Positions 41,114-49,471 of a stretch of DNA of 64,000 nt are shown piece by piece. The DNA comes from an uncultured Propionibacteriaceae bacterium (GTDB lineage: Bacteria; Actinomycetota; Actinomycetes; Propionibacteriales; Propionibacteriaceae). Under the pieces are notes generated by a model. It was given only the letters and a program-made list of their open reading frames with translations, did no database searches and was not told the origin of the DNA. The stretch lies in assembly GCA_938046585.1 (NCBI GenBank), contig CALIWR010000002.1, forward strand, positions 107,314 through 171,313. Reading direction: 5' to 3'. Made by a program: the position numbers and the translations under genes. The first letter of the stretch is position 1, and each line of letters begins with the position of its first letter.

Positions 41114-43522
41114 GTGATCTCCCCTGCCCCGACCCTGCCCGCAGGGATAACTGGCCTGACCGCGAGCGAGGTCGCCGAACGGGTCCGCCGTGGCGAGACC
41201 AATCACACCGAACAGGTCACCAGCCGGCCGTTGTCGCAGATCGTCTGGGCGAACATCTTTACCCGGTTCAACGGGCTACTTGGTGCGTTGCTTGTCTTGG
41301 TGCTGTTCACAGGTTCGTACAAGAACGCGCTGTTCGGGATCCCGCTGGTGATCAACTCGCTGCTCGGGATCGCCCAGGAGTGGCACGCGAAGCGAAAATT
41401 GGATTCGCTGGCGGTCCTGCACGCTCCGACCGCGCTCGTACTGCGCGACGGGCAGGCCGCGGAGCTGCCCAGCGGCGAAGTGGTCCGCGGTGACCTAGTG
41501 GCGCTGCGTCCCGGCGACCAGGTCTGCGCCGATGGCACCGTCTTGTCTGGGCACAACCTCGAATTAGACGAGTCCAACCTCACGGGCGAGTCAGACGCGG
41601 TCCCCAAGACCGACGGCGATTCGGTGTCCAGCGGTACGGCGGTCGTCGCCGGCAGCGGCTGGTTCCGTGCCGACCAGGTGGGGGGCCAGGCCACCGCCCA
41701 GCAGCTGGCCGCCGAGGCCCGCCAGTTCACCCGGGCGCATTCCGAAGTGCAGCACTCGACCAATGTCCTGCTGCGCTGGTTGACCTGGGTGGTGGCGGTG
41801 GCGCTGCCGGTCTCGATCGCCTCCCAATGGTGGGTGGTCGGGTCGGTGGGGTGGCGCGAGGTCGTGATCCGAGCCGCGGCCGGCATGGTCGGCCTGGTGC
41901 CCGAGGGGCTGGTGGTGTTGACTACCCTCGCTTTTCTGCTGGCCGCCGTCCAGCTCACCCGCCAGCAGGCCCTGGTGCAGGAGCTGCCCGCCGTTGAGGG
42001 GCTGGCCCGGGTCGACGTGGTCTGCGTAGATAAGACTGGGACCTTGACCGAAGGCACGATCGCCATGGAACAGGTCACGCCGCTGCCCGGCGCCGACCAG
42101 GCCCTCGTCGAGCGGATTCTGGGGGCCCTGTGCCATGGTGAGGCCGGTAACCAGACCGCCCAGGCGATTGCCGCGGTACTGCCCGACCCTGGCCTGACTG
42201 TTACCGATCGGGTGCCTTTCTCCTCGGCCCGCAAGTGGAGCGGTGGCCTGGTTGAGGGACAGCCCTGGCTGCTCGGCGGGCCAGACGTGCTCGCCCCTGA
42301 TGATGTCGAATTACAGCAGCAGGTCAGCGAGCGGGCCGACGTCGGCCGCCGGGTGCTGCTACTGGCATCCGTACCGCATCTGCCGGGGCTCACCGACCGG
42401 CCGGCTGGGGTGGTCCCGGCCGCCGTGGTGGAGCTGTCGGAGGTAGTGCGAGACGATGCCGCCGCGACCCTCGACTATTTTCGTTCCCAGGGGGTCCGGG
42501 TGGTCGTAATCTCGGGTGACACCCCGCGTACCGTGGCTGCGGTCGGGTACCGGGTCGGCTTGGACGTGGGCACCCCGGTGGACGCCCGTACCCTGCCCAC
42601 CGATCAGGACCAGTTAGCCGAGGTGGCCGAGCGGACCACGGTCTTCGGGCGGGTGACCCCAGCGCAGAAACGGGCCCTGGTTCGCGCGCTGCAGGCCAAG
42701 GGTCATGTGGTCGCGATGACCGGGGACGGGGTGAACGATGTTCTCGCTCTGAAGGATGCCGACGTCGGCATCGCCATGGGCAATGGTGCCCAGGCGACCA
42801 AGGCGGTGGCTCAGCTAGTGCTACTGGATTCCCGGTTTGCCCATCTGCCGTCGGTGGTGGCCGAGGGGCGGCGGGTGATCGGCAATGTGGAGCGGGTCGC
42901 CAGCCTCTTCGTCACCAAAAACGCCGTCAGCGCGGTTGCGATCTTGGCGTCGGCGGTGTTCGGCCTGGCCTACCCGTTTTTCCCGCTGCAGATGACCTTG
43001 GTCTCGACGTTGGCGATCGGGATTCCCGCCTTCTTCCTCTCACTAGGGCCGAACCGGCGTCGCTACCTGCCCGGCTTCCTGCGGCGGGTGCTGATCATTT
43101 CGATCCCGGCCGGCGTGGCCGGTGGGGTGGCGGCTTTCGGGGTGTACGCCTTCCTGGCCCGTGGTGTGCGCGGTGACCCGCAGGCTTCGACGGCCGCTCT
43201 GATTGCGCTGCTGACCACCAGCCTATGGCTGTTGGGTTGTCTGGCCCGGCCGTACCAGGCTTGGAAGGTGGGGCTGCTGGGGGCGATGGTGGCTTTGGCG
43301 GTGTTCGCGTTCTGGCTGCCGCTGGCCCAGCGGAAGCTAGATCTGGTGGCGACCCCGGTCGCAATCGGGTACGGGCTGGTGGCCGGTGCCCTGGGAGTAG
43401 TGGTGATCGAGATCGCCTACCGGGTGTCGCGCAGCCAGCATCCGACTACCGAGGCCGGGCACTCATCTCCTGCCGCAGGCCAGCTTCCGGCCACCATCCT
43501 GGGGCCGGGGAAAGACGTGTGA
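41114..43522 (+). CDS. P-type cation ATPase, CtpE-like
   Basis: The 802-residue transporter has about ten membrane helices. The actuator loop is LDESNLTGESDAVPK (TGES), the phosphorylation site VVCVDKTGTLTEG, the hinge MTGDGVNDVLALKDADVGIA, and the membrane ion site GLVPEGLVVLTT (PEGL). PEGL with no heavy-metal domain fits the CtpE group, a calcium importer in mycobacteria; the ion here is inferred. TACCCT ends seven bases before the GTG start (leaderless). Its stop overlaps the next gene (GTGA). Confidence 0.9.
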   Translation: MISPAPTLPAGITGLTASEVAERVRRGETNHTEQVTSRPLSQIVWANIFTRFNGLLGALLVLVLFTGSYKNALFGIPLVINSLLGIAQEWHAKRKLDSLAVLHAPTALVLRDGQAAELPSGEVVRGDLVALRPGDQVCADGTVLSGHNLELDESNLTGESDAVPKTDGDSVSSGTAVVAGSGWFRADQVGGQATAQQLAAEARQFTRAHSEVQHSTNVLLRWLTWVVAVALPVSIASQWWVVGSVGWREVVIRAAAGMVGLVPEGLVVLTTLAFLLAAVQLTRQQALVQELPAVEGLARVDVVCVDKTGTLTEGTIAMEQVTPLPGADQALVERILGALCHGEAGNQTAQAIAAVLPDPGLTVTDRVPFSSARKWSGGLVEGQPWLLGGPDVLAPDDVELQQQVSERADVGRRVLLLASVPHLPGLTDRPAGVVPAAVVELSEVVRDDAAATLDYFRSQGVRVVVISGDTPRTVAAVGYRVGLDVGTPVDARTLPTDQDQLAEVAERTTVFGRVTPAQKRALVRALQAKGHVVAMTGDGVNDVLALKDADVGIAMGNGAQATKAVAQLVLLDSRFAHLPSVVAEGRRVIGNVERVASLFVTKNAVSAVAILASAVFGLAYPFFPLQMTLVSTLAIGIPAFFLSLGPNRRRYLPGFLRRVLIISIPAGVAGGVAAFGVYAFLARGVRGDPQASTAALIALLTTSLWLLGCLARPYQAWKVGLLGAMVALAVFAFWLPLAQRKLDLVATPVAIGYGLVAGALGVVVIEIAYRVSRSQHPTTEAGHSSPAAGQLPATILGPGKDV

Positions 43523-44319
43523 CGTGGACAAGGATGGGCATGGCTAGGTTTGAGATGCTGGAGATGCTCCAGGAGGTAGCGCAGCGGATCATCACGCCAC
43601 GTTTCCGGAGCTTGGCGGCCGGTGAGGTCGAGGAGAAACGCCCCGGTGACTACGTCACGGTCGCCGACCGGGAGGCCGAGTGGTCGATCACCGACACCTT
43701 GCACCGGGTTTTTCCCGAGGCCTTGGTGGTCGGGGAAGAAGCGGTCTTCGACAACCCAGCCTTGCTGGCCGCTTTGCCGGCGGCCGGGCATGCCTTCGTA
43801 GTGGACCCGGTCGACGGGACCCGGAATTTCGTGCGGGGTAGTCCCGACCACGCGGTGATGGTGGGCGAACTAGTCGGTGGGCAGGCGGTCCGAGGCTGGA
43901 TCTGGCAGCCCGAGCACCAGCGGGCTTTCCTGGCCGAGCGGGGTGCTGGGGCCACCTGCAATGGGGAGCCACTGCCGGTGCTGGATCGGCCCGTGCGACC
44001 TTCTCTGGAGGCGTCCGTTGCCGGGATCACCGGGTTGGATTCGTCGTTGTTGGCCCGGCCGGTACCGTCCAGCAGCTGGTGTTGCGGGGTTGACTATCCG
44101 CGGGTCGCGACCGGTGATCTCGACGCCGTGGTATACGGGTCGTGTAATCCGTGGGATCACGTGGCGGGGGCGGTGCTGCTGCGGGAGCTGGGCGGGGTGG
44201 TCCGGACGCTGGACGGGACCGACTATCGTCCCGGCGTCACCGGTCACCGCCTGGTCGTGGCCGGCAGCGAACAAGTCTTCGGTACGGTCGTCCAAGCTGT
44301 GCTCGGCGGGCATGGCTGA
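43519..44319 (+). CDS. Inositol monophosphatase-family phosphatase (HisN-like)
   Basis: The 266-residue Mg2+-dependent phosphatase has the family metal motifs: VTVADREAEWSI, VVGEEAVF (Glu), VVDPVDGTRNFVRGSPDHA (DPxDGT) and YGSCNPWDHVAGAVLLRELG (WDxxAG). Substrates may be histidinol phosphate, inositol phosphate or a related sugar phosphate; the sequence alone does not decide. GTG 43519 is chosen from coupling to the ATPase (GTGA); ATG 43540 after AAGGAT is the alternative. It overlaps the alkyltransferase-like gene by eight bases. Confidence 0.85.
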   Translation: MTWTRMGMARFEMLEMLQEVAQRIITPRFRSLAAGEVEEKRPGDYVTVADREAEWSITDTLHRVFPEALVVGEEAVFDNPALLAALPAAGHAFVVDPVDGTRNFVRGSPDHAVMVGELVGGQAVRGWIWQPEHQRAFLAERGAGATCNGEPLPVLDRPVRPSLEASVAGITGLDSSLLARPVPSSSWCCGVDYPRVATGDLDAVVYGSCNPWDHVAGAVLLRELGGVVRTLDGTDYRPGVTGHRLVVAGSEQVFGTVVQAVLGGHG

Positions 44320-44656
44320 ACTGATCGACCAGGTCTGCGAGGTGGTGCGTCTGATCCCACCGGGGCGGGTGGTCTCATACGGCGACATCGCTGAACTGCT
44401 GGGCACCGGCCCCCGGGCCGTCGGTCAGGCCATGGCCAGCGCTCGGGAGCCGAACCTGCCCTGGTGGCGGGTGGTGAACGCCTCCGGGCGCCTGCCTCGG
44501 CACCTGCTCCAGGAGGCACAGCGCCGATGGCAGCAGGAGGGGACCCTGCTAGTCCCCGGCCAGGACGCGGTCCAGATCCGATATGCCCGGGCCGACCTGT
44601 CTCGGCTTGCCGACGCCGCCGAGCAGGTTCTCGGCGTACTGCCGGGTCTGGTCTGA
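44312..44656 (+). CDS. Alkyltransferase-like protein (MGMT fold without active Cys)
   Basis: The 114-residue protein matches the DNA-binding domain of O6-alkylguanine methyltransferases: VRLIPPGRVVSYGDIAELLG, then GPRAVGQAMASA (Arg finger region). The active PCHRV is replaced by PWWRVV, so the alkyl-accepting Cys is lost. ATL proteins flag alkylated bases for nucleotide-excision repair (family knowledge); most have PWHRV, so the second Trp is unusual. Start ATG 44312 inside the end of the phosphatase gene. Confidence 0.88.
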   Translation: MAELIDQVCEVVRLIPPGRVVSYGDIAELLGTGPRAVGQAMASAREPNLPWWRVVNASGRLPRHLLQEAQRRWQQEGTLLVPGQDAVQIRYARADLSRLADAAEQVLGVLPGLV

Positions 44657-44795
44657 CAGCGGGCCTTTCCCGAGATTCGCGGATCGCCCCCTTATGGTCG
44701 AGGCAACGCGACGAGGCCTGCTCGTACACCTTCCGAGTGGCCGGTGAGGAGAGCTGGTTTTGACTACCCGAAAGGACACGTCTCGCCAGAATCCC

Positions 44796-44824
44796 TTGCC
44801 TCTCATGATCTGTCGGATTATGGT
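44796..44824 (+). promoter_or_regulatory. Probable bacteriocin promoter
   Basis: TTGCCT (44796-44801) and TATGGT (44819-44824) are separated by 17 bases in a locally AT-richer stretch. This puts transcription start about 45 bases before the bacteriocin ATG, which has its own GAAGGAG site. The rest of the 220-bp gap shows nothing further. Confidence 0.5.
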
Positions 44825-44876
44825 CATCTTCAGGCTGGGGTGGCACGGAAATCGTCCATGGTGGAAGGAGCGTGTG

Positions 44877-45212
44877 ATGTCAGCACATGTCGTTCGGGGG
44901 ATGATCACGGGGATGGTCCTCGCGGGGGCTCTGGTCGTGGGTGGTGGCACCGTAGCCCAGGCCACGGTCCGCCACGTCGGTGGTGGAACCTGGGACTACG
45001 GGGTCGCGACTTTGTGGCCGGCGACCAATTGGTCCTACTACCACCATTCCGGGGTCAAGCATGGCTCCACCGTGACCGGTGACTATGGCTGTGAGCGGTC
45101 CGTGTGCGTGCCCCGAGGCACCTGGTCACTGGTTACCGCGTGGGACAGCAACCCGTTCCGTATCGATCACGCGTACTGGCGTCTTTGCCGATCTGAGACC
45201 AGCTCCGCGTAG
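44877..45212 (+). CDS. Lactococcin 972-family bacteriocin precursor
   Basis: The 111-residue precursor has a Sec signal (RGMITGMVLAGALVVGGGTV, cleavage after AQA near residue 29) and an 82-residue mature part. The family pattern is clear: VGGGTWDYGV near the mature N-terminus, NWSYYHHSGVKHGSTVTGDY, then CVPRGTWSLVTAWDSNP and HAYWRLC. Lactococcin 972 blocks septum formation by binding lipid II (family knowledge). ATG 44877 follows GAAGGAG by six bases; a longer frame from 44760 lacks support. Two Cys in CERSVC and one near the end are extra to the prototype. The usual ABC transporter and immunity membrane protein are not adjacent. Confidence 0.8.
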   Translation: MSAHVVRGMITGMVLAGALVVGGGTVAQATVRHVGGGTWDYGVATLWPATNWSYYHHSGVKHGSTVTGDYGCERSVCVPRGTWSLVTAWDSNPFRIDHAYWRLCRSETSSA

Positions 45213-46000
45213 GCGCGGTGGATCGCGGCCCGTGCCCAGTCCTCATCCCAGGGCCATTGCAGATCGTCGTACTCGTAGGCATCGGCCTCGCTGATCTGGT
45301 GCCGGACCAGCCACTCGCACTGGCTCCAGAGCGCCGCCAGGCCTGCCTGCTGCCAGGCGATGTAGTCACGGTTGACCAGCTCGCCGTGCCCCGGCACCAC
45401 CACGGTGTCATCGCGGCACAGGGTTTGCAGCGAGTCCAATACCTGGTGCCAGCTGCCCAGTGAGGTCTCCTCATCGACCCCCGGCGGGGCTGCCTGCTCG
45501 ACGAGGCCTCCGGCGAACAGTACCCGGTCGTCAGGGACTAGCACCGTCAAGTCGCCCTGGGTGTGGGCCGGGCCGAGGTGTCCGATCTCGACCCGCCGCC
45601 CGCCCAGGTCCACGGCTGCCAGGATCGACACCAGCCGCTGCGGCACCACCACCTGAGACGGCTCCAGTCCCTGCTCGCGAGCCGCGTCCACGGCGGCGGG
45701 AGACAATAGTGACGTGGCCAACGACTCGTGCCCGATCGTCTCCATCCCGGCGAAGGCTGCCAAACCCAGCGCATGATCCCAGTGGCCGTGGCTGAGGACC
45801 ACGGTCCGCAGCGGGACCTCGCTGATCGTGGCCACCGACTCTCGGATCTGCTGCCCCAGAGCTGGCGCAGCGCCAGTGTCGATCAGCAGCGCGGACCGGT
45901 TCCCGACCACCAACCCGATATTCACCGATGCCGGTTGACACCGGGCCCAGAACACCCCGTCGCGGATCTGTCGCCACGCACCGAGCTCAAGGTCTGCCAC
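45167..46000 (-). CDS. MBL-fold metallo-hydrolase
   Basis: The 277-residue metallo-beta-lactamase-fold hydrolase has LLIDTGAAP, the zinc motif SHGHWDHALG, GPAHTQGDLTVLVPDD with the third His and bridging Asp, VLFAGGLVEQ and VVPGHGELVN. The class resembles quinoprotein relay or glyoxalase II-like enzymes. TAAGGT ends seven bases before the GTG start (leaderless). Its 3' end overlaps the bacteriocin gene by 46 bp tail to tail, so convergent transcription could interfere. Substrate unknown. Confidence 0.87.
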   Translation of the reverse strand: MADLELGAWRQIRDGVFWARCQPASVNIGLVVGNRSALLIDTGAAPALGQQIRESVATISEVPLRTVVLSHGHWDHALGLAAFAGMETIGHESLATSLLSPAAVDAAREQGLEPSQVVVPQRLVSILAAVDLGGRRVEIGHLGPAHTQGDLTVLVPDDRVLFAGGLVEQAAPPGVDEETSLGSWHQVLDSLQTLCRDDTVVVPGHGELVNRDYIAWQQAGLAALWSQCEWLVRHQISEADAYEYDDLQWPWDEDWARAAIHRAYAELVSDRQRRQYA

Positions 46001-46055
46001 CTGGTCTACCTTAGATGGCTGAAGTCAGGATCCGCCGCCCCCAAGAAAAGTGCTT

Positions 46056-47243
46056 ATGCCTAGCTCTGATGATGCCTTGGAGGTCGCGCCCGGCCAGGAA
46101 CAGGAAGTCACCAAGCTTGAGCTCTTCTTCGACCTGATCTACGTCTTCGCCATCTCCCAACTCTCCGGGCACCTTTTGGAACACCTCACCTGGCGCGGGG
46201 CGCTGGAGACCCTGGTGATGTCCCTGACGGTCTTCGGGGTGTGGGCCATGACCACCTACGAGTCCACGATGGTGCTGGCCCGGCACCGACTGGCGCGTTA
46301 CATCCTCATCGGGGTGATGGTCATCGGTCTGGTCATGAACGCCTCTATCACCCGGGCCTTCGAACATTCGCCTTGGCTGTTTGTGGCTCCGTTACTGGCC
46401 ATTCAGATCGGCCGGCCCCTGCTGACGCGCTGGGTGGACACCTCTCCAGCCATGAGGCGGCACCGCATCAACATGGTGGTGTGGTCGCTGGTCTCTGCGG
46501 TCGCCTGGGTGGCGGGTGCGCTGGCCGATGAGCACAGCCGCCTCATCTGGTGGGCGCTCGCTGCCGCCATCGACCTGCTGGGCATGCGCTTGCGGCACCC
46601 GGTACCGGGTCTCCCGGTACCGGGTCGTGACGAGATCGACTTCGACTTGCCCCACCAGGTTGAACGTTGCCGACTGTTTTTCATCATCTGTCTGGGCGAG
46701 GCGATCCTCACTACCGGTAACGCGATCATTCATGGCTTGGACAAGCCCGTGGTCGTGGTCGCCGGCGTGGCCTCCATGCTGGTCATTATCTGCATCTGGG
46801 CCCTGTTCTTCGGGCCGGCCATTGAGAAGCGGGTGGTGACCCCGATGGTTTCCGTAGGAGAGGATGGTGAATCTGCCGCCAACCTTTCATTGGCCATTCG
46901 AGCCACCAACGGCCAGCAGGTCCTGGTCCTGGGTATGGTCGCCTTCGCTGTTGGTGCCGAGGTGGTGGTGGGGGAGCCCGTCGAACCGGTCAGCGTGGCA
47001 GCACTCCTGGCTCTTTTCGGTGGCATCATCACCTGTGTCGCGGCGTTGTCGATTTTCCTCACCCACGCCACCGGTCGCCGGCTGTGGATCAGCCTGGTCG
47101 CCTCCGAAATCGTGCTGGTGGGTCTCGCCGTAGGTTCCGCCGTGGCAGGCTTGCCCGGGATTGTCGTCATCGGCCTGCTCCTGGGGGTGAGTGCCGCCAC
47201 AGTCTGGGGCTTCTCCCGGGAAACCCGCCGGCTGGGGATGTAG
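46056..47243 (+). CDS. Low-temperature-requirement A (LtrA) family membrane protein
   Basis: The 395-residue protein with about ten to twelve helices starts with KLELFFDLIYVFAISQLSGH, the LtrA hallmark of a conserved ELFFDLVFV-like first helix. FFIICLGEAILTTGNAI marks the centre (the LGE motif). Listeria LtrA is needed for cold growth; the molecular role is unknown. A short proline loop VPGLPVPG is encoded by two GGTACCGGGT copies at 46600-46624. ATG 46056 is chosen over GTG 46050; neither has a strong ribosome-binding site. Confidence 0.88.
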   Translation: MPSSDDALEVAPGQEQEVTKLELFFDLIYVFAISQLSGHLLEHLTWRGALETLVMSLTVFGVWAMTTYESTMVLARHRLARYILIGVMVIGLVMNASITRAFEHSPWLFVAPLLAIQIGRPLLTRWVDTSPAMRRHRINMVVWSLVSAVAWVAGALADEHSRLIWWALAAAIDLLGMRLRHPVPGLPVPGRDEIDFDLPHQVERCRLFFIICLGEAILTTGNAIIHGLDKPVVVVAGVASMLVIICIWALFFGPAIEKRVVTPMVSVGEDGESAANLSLAIRATNGQQVLVLGMVAFAVGAEVVVGEPVEPVSVAALLALFGGIITCVAALSIFLTHATGRRLWISLVASEIVLVGLAVGSAVAGLPGIVVIGLLLGVSAATVWGFSRETRRLGM

Positions 47244-47255
47244 CAGGCCGCTAGA

Positions 47256-47282
47256 CTGGCACTCGGCTACGGTGAGTGCTAA
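47256..47282. promoter_or_regulatory. CIRCE operator
   Basis: CTGGCACTC-N9-GAGTGCTAA is a CIRCE element with one arm perfect and two differences in the other. It sits 17 bases before hrcA, directly after a TAGACT box, so HrcA would repress its own operon with dnaJ until heat shock. Confidence 0.92.
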
Positions 47283-47298
47283 CGGCGAGGAGGTGTCG

Positions 47299-48300
47299 AT
47301 GCTGGACGACCGCAAACTGGCGGTGCTCCGCGCCGTGATCACCGACTACGTCCGGCACAGCGAACCGGTGGGCTCGAAGGTGCTGGTGGAACGCCACCAC
47401 CTTGATGTCTCTCCGGCCACGATCCGCAACGACATGGCCGCCCTTGAGGAAGAGGGCTACCTGACCCAGCCGCACACCTCCGCTGGCCGGATCCCTACCG
47501 ATAAGGGCTACCGGTTGTTCGTGGACCGGCTGGCCACCGTGAAACCGCTGTCGGCGGCCGAGCGGCGGGCGATCTCCACGTTCCTGGCTGGGGCTGCCGA
47601 CATGGACGACGTGATCGCCCGCACCGTACGGCTGCTGGCGCAGATCACCCAGCAGGTGGCGATCGTGCAGTACCCGGTGGTCTCTACTGCGGTGGTTCGT
47701 CACGTCGACCTGATCCAGCTGCACCCGGGCCGGGGCCTGGTAATCCTGGTCACCTCGACCGGTCGGGTGGTGCAGGCGCCGGTGGACCTTCCGGTTGCCG
47801 CGACCACCGATGATCTGGCGGTCACCGCCGCCCGGATCGCCGTCGCAGTTCGGGATCGTCACGCTAGCGATGCAGCCCGATCCTTGGACAGCCTGGTCAC
47901 TGACCCGGTGCCGCTGTTGGCTGCTACGGCCGGCGCTGCCCGGGCTCTGCTCGACGTGGAACCACCGACCCGGGTCGTGGTCGGTGGAGTACCCAACCTG
48001 AGCCGCTTCGGCGACGAATTCGAGACCACGGTGAAGCCGGTGCTGGAGGCGTTGGAGGAGCAGGTGGTGCTGTTGCGGCTGCTCGGCGAGGCGCATGCTG
48101 ACGTCACCGTTCGGATCGGCCAGGAGAACGAGATGGCCGGGCTGCGGTCCACCTCGGTCGTGGCCTCCGGGTACGGCATGGCCGACGACGTCTGGGCGAT
48201 GCTCGGCGTTGTCGGGCCGACCCGCATGGACTACCCCTCGACGATGGCCTCGGTGAGGGCCGTTGCCCGTTACGTTGGCCGTTTCCTGGCCGAAGGATGA
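47299..48300 (+). CDS. hrcA: Heat-inducible transcription repressor HrcA
   Basis: The 333-residue repressor has an N-terminal winged helix (LDDRKLAVLRAVITDYVRHS, VSPATIRNDMAALEEEGYL, QPHTSAGRIPTDKGYRLFVD), then a GAF-like domain (VILVTSTGRVVQAPVDLP) and LRSTSVVASGYG near the end. It binds CIRCE and is kept active by chaperonin. ATG 47299 follows GAGGAGG; the upstream frame to 47191 lies within ltrA. Ten bases separate it from dnaJ. Confidence 0.95.
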   Translation: MLDDRKLAVLRAVITDYVRHSEPVGSKVLVERHHLDVSPATIRNDMAALEEEGYLTQPHTSAGRIPTDKGYRLFVDRLATVKPLSAAERRAISTFLAGAADMDDVIARTVRLLAQITQQVAIVQYPVVSTAVVRHVDLIQLHPGRGLVILVTSTGRVVQAPVDLPVAATTDDLAVTAARIAVAVRDRHASDAARSLDSLVTDPVPLLAATAGAARALLDVEPPTRVVVGGVPNLSRFGDEFETTVKPVLEALEEQVVLLRLLGEAHADVTVRIGQENEMAGLRSTSVVASGYGMADDVWAMLGVVGPTRMDYPSTMASVRAVARYVGRFLAEG

Positions 48301-48310
48301 GACGAGACCG

Positions 48311-49471
48311 ATGACCGACTACTACCAGACTTTGGGCGTGCCCCGAGACGCCAGCGCCGACCAGATCAAGAAGGCCTACCGGCGACTCGCCATGAAGTAC
48401 CACCCCGATGTCGCCACCGAGGACGGTGCCGCCGAGAAGTTCAAACAGATCGGCGAGGCGTACGAGGTCTTGTCCGACTCAGCCAAGCGCGACATCTACG
48501 ACCGCGGCGGGGATCCGAGGAGTCCCGGCGGGATGGGTGGATTCGGCGGCATGGGCGGCTACTCAACCGGCATTGACTTCAGCAGCCTGATGGATGTGAT
48601 GTTCGGTGGGATGCAGCGCGGGCCCCGGTCCCGGGTGCAGCGCGGCCAGGACAGCCTGGTCCGGATCCGGCTCAGTCTGGCCGAGGCGGCCTTCGGGATC
48701 ACCAAACCGCTCCAGGTCGACACCGCGGTCCTGTGCCCCCGCTGTAGCGGCTCCGGCTCGGCCGGTGGCGAACCGGTCACCTGTTCAGCCTGCCACGGCA
48801 TCGGCGAGGTAAGCACCGTACAACGGTCCTTCCTCGGTGACATCCGGACCAGCCAGCCCTGTCCGGCTTGCCACGGCTTCGGTAGTGTGATCGTCAGCCC
48901 CTGCCCGGAATGCTCCGGTGAGGGCCGGGTCCGGGCCCAACGCACGATCACCATCAAGGTGCCGGCCGGGGTAGCCAACGGCAATCGGATCCATCTCGAG
49001 GCTCAGGGCGAGGTTGGCCCCGGCGGTGGCAGCGCGGGCGATTTGTACGTCGAGATCCTGGTCGCCGAGCATGAGGCCTTCAAACGGCAGGGTGACAATC
49101 TGGAGGTGGTGATCCGGGTACCGATGACCGCGGCCGCGCTGGGTACCTCAATCCAGATGGCCACCCTGGAAGCGGAGCGCGACGATCAAGACCCGGAACT
49201 GACCTCGATCACCGTCGAGGTCCCGGCCGGGACCCAATCTGGTACCCGGATCGTGATCCGCGACCGTGGGGTGCCTCGGTTGCGCGGCCATGGCCGCGGC
49301 GACCTAGGCGTGATCGTGCTGGTTCAGACCCCGACCAAACTCGACGATGACCAGCGCTCTCTGCTGCGTCAGCTGGCCGAGATCCGTGACGAGACCGCTC
49401 CCGAGGCCCAGGTACACAAGGCCGGCCAGAAGGGCGTCTTCGGATGGTTGAAGGAGGCATTCGGGGGATGA
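48311..49471 (+). CDS. dnaJ: Chaperone DnaJ (DnaJ2 type)
   Basis: The 386-residue Hsp40 has a J-domain (residues 1-70 with AMKYHPDVATED, HPD that stimulates DnaK), a Gly/Phe region (GGMGGFGGMGGYSTG), a four-repeat zinc centre (CPRCSGSGSAGG, CSACHGIGE, CPACHGFGS, CPECSGEGRV) and two beta domains. Pairing with hrcA marks it as the second actinobacterial DnaJ (Rv2373c type). Controlled by the CIRCE upstream. Coupled to rsmE by ATGA. Confidence 0.95.
   Translation: MTDYYQTLGVPRDASADQIKKAYRRLAMKYHPDVATEDGAAEKFKQIGEAYEVLSDSAKRDIYDRGGDPRSPGGMGGFGGMGGYSTGIDFSSLMDVMFGGMQRGPRSRVQRGQDSLVRIRLSLAEAAFGITKPLQVDTAVLCPRCSGSGSAGGEPVTCSACHGIGEVSTVQRSFLGDIRTSQPCPACHGFGSVIVSPCPECSGEGRVRAQRTITIKVPAGVANGNRIHLEAQGEVGPGGGSAGDLYVEILVAEHEAFKRQGDNLEVVIRVPMTAAALGTSIQMATLEAERDDQDPELTSITVEVPAGTQSGTRIVIRDRGVPRLRGHGRGDLGVIVLVQTPTKLDDDQRSLLRQLAEIRDETAPEAQVHKAGQKGVFGWLKEAFGG

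Noticed and set aside
44760..44876. 39-residue N-terminal extension of the bacteriocin
   Set aside because: A consensus ribosome-binding site and signal peptide place the start at 44877, and the extension would precede and spoil the signal peptide.
46600..46624. Two GGTACCGGGT repeats
   Set aside because: They lie inside ltrA and simply encode VPGLPVPG; a short in-frame duplication rather than a regulatory site.
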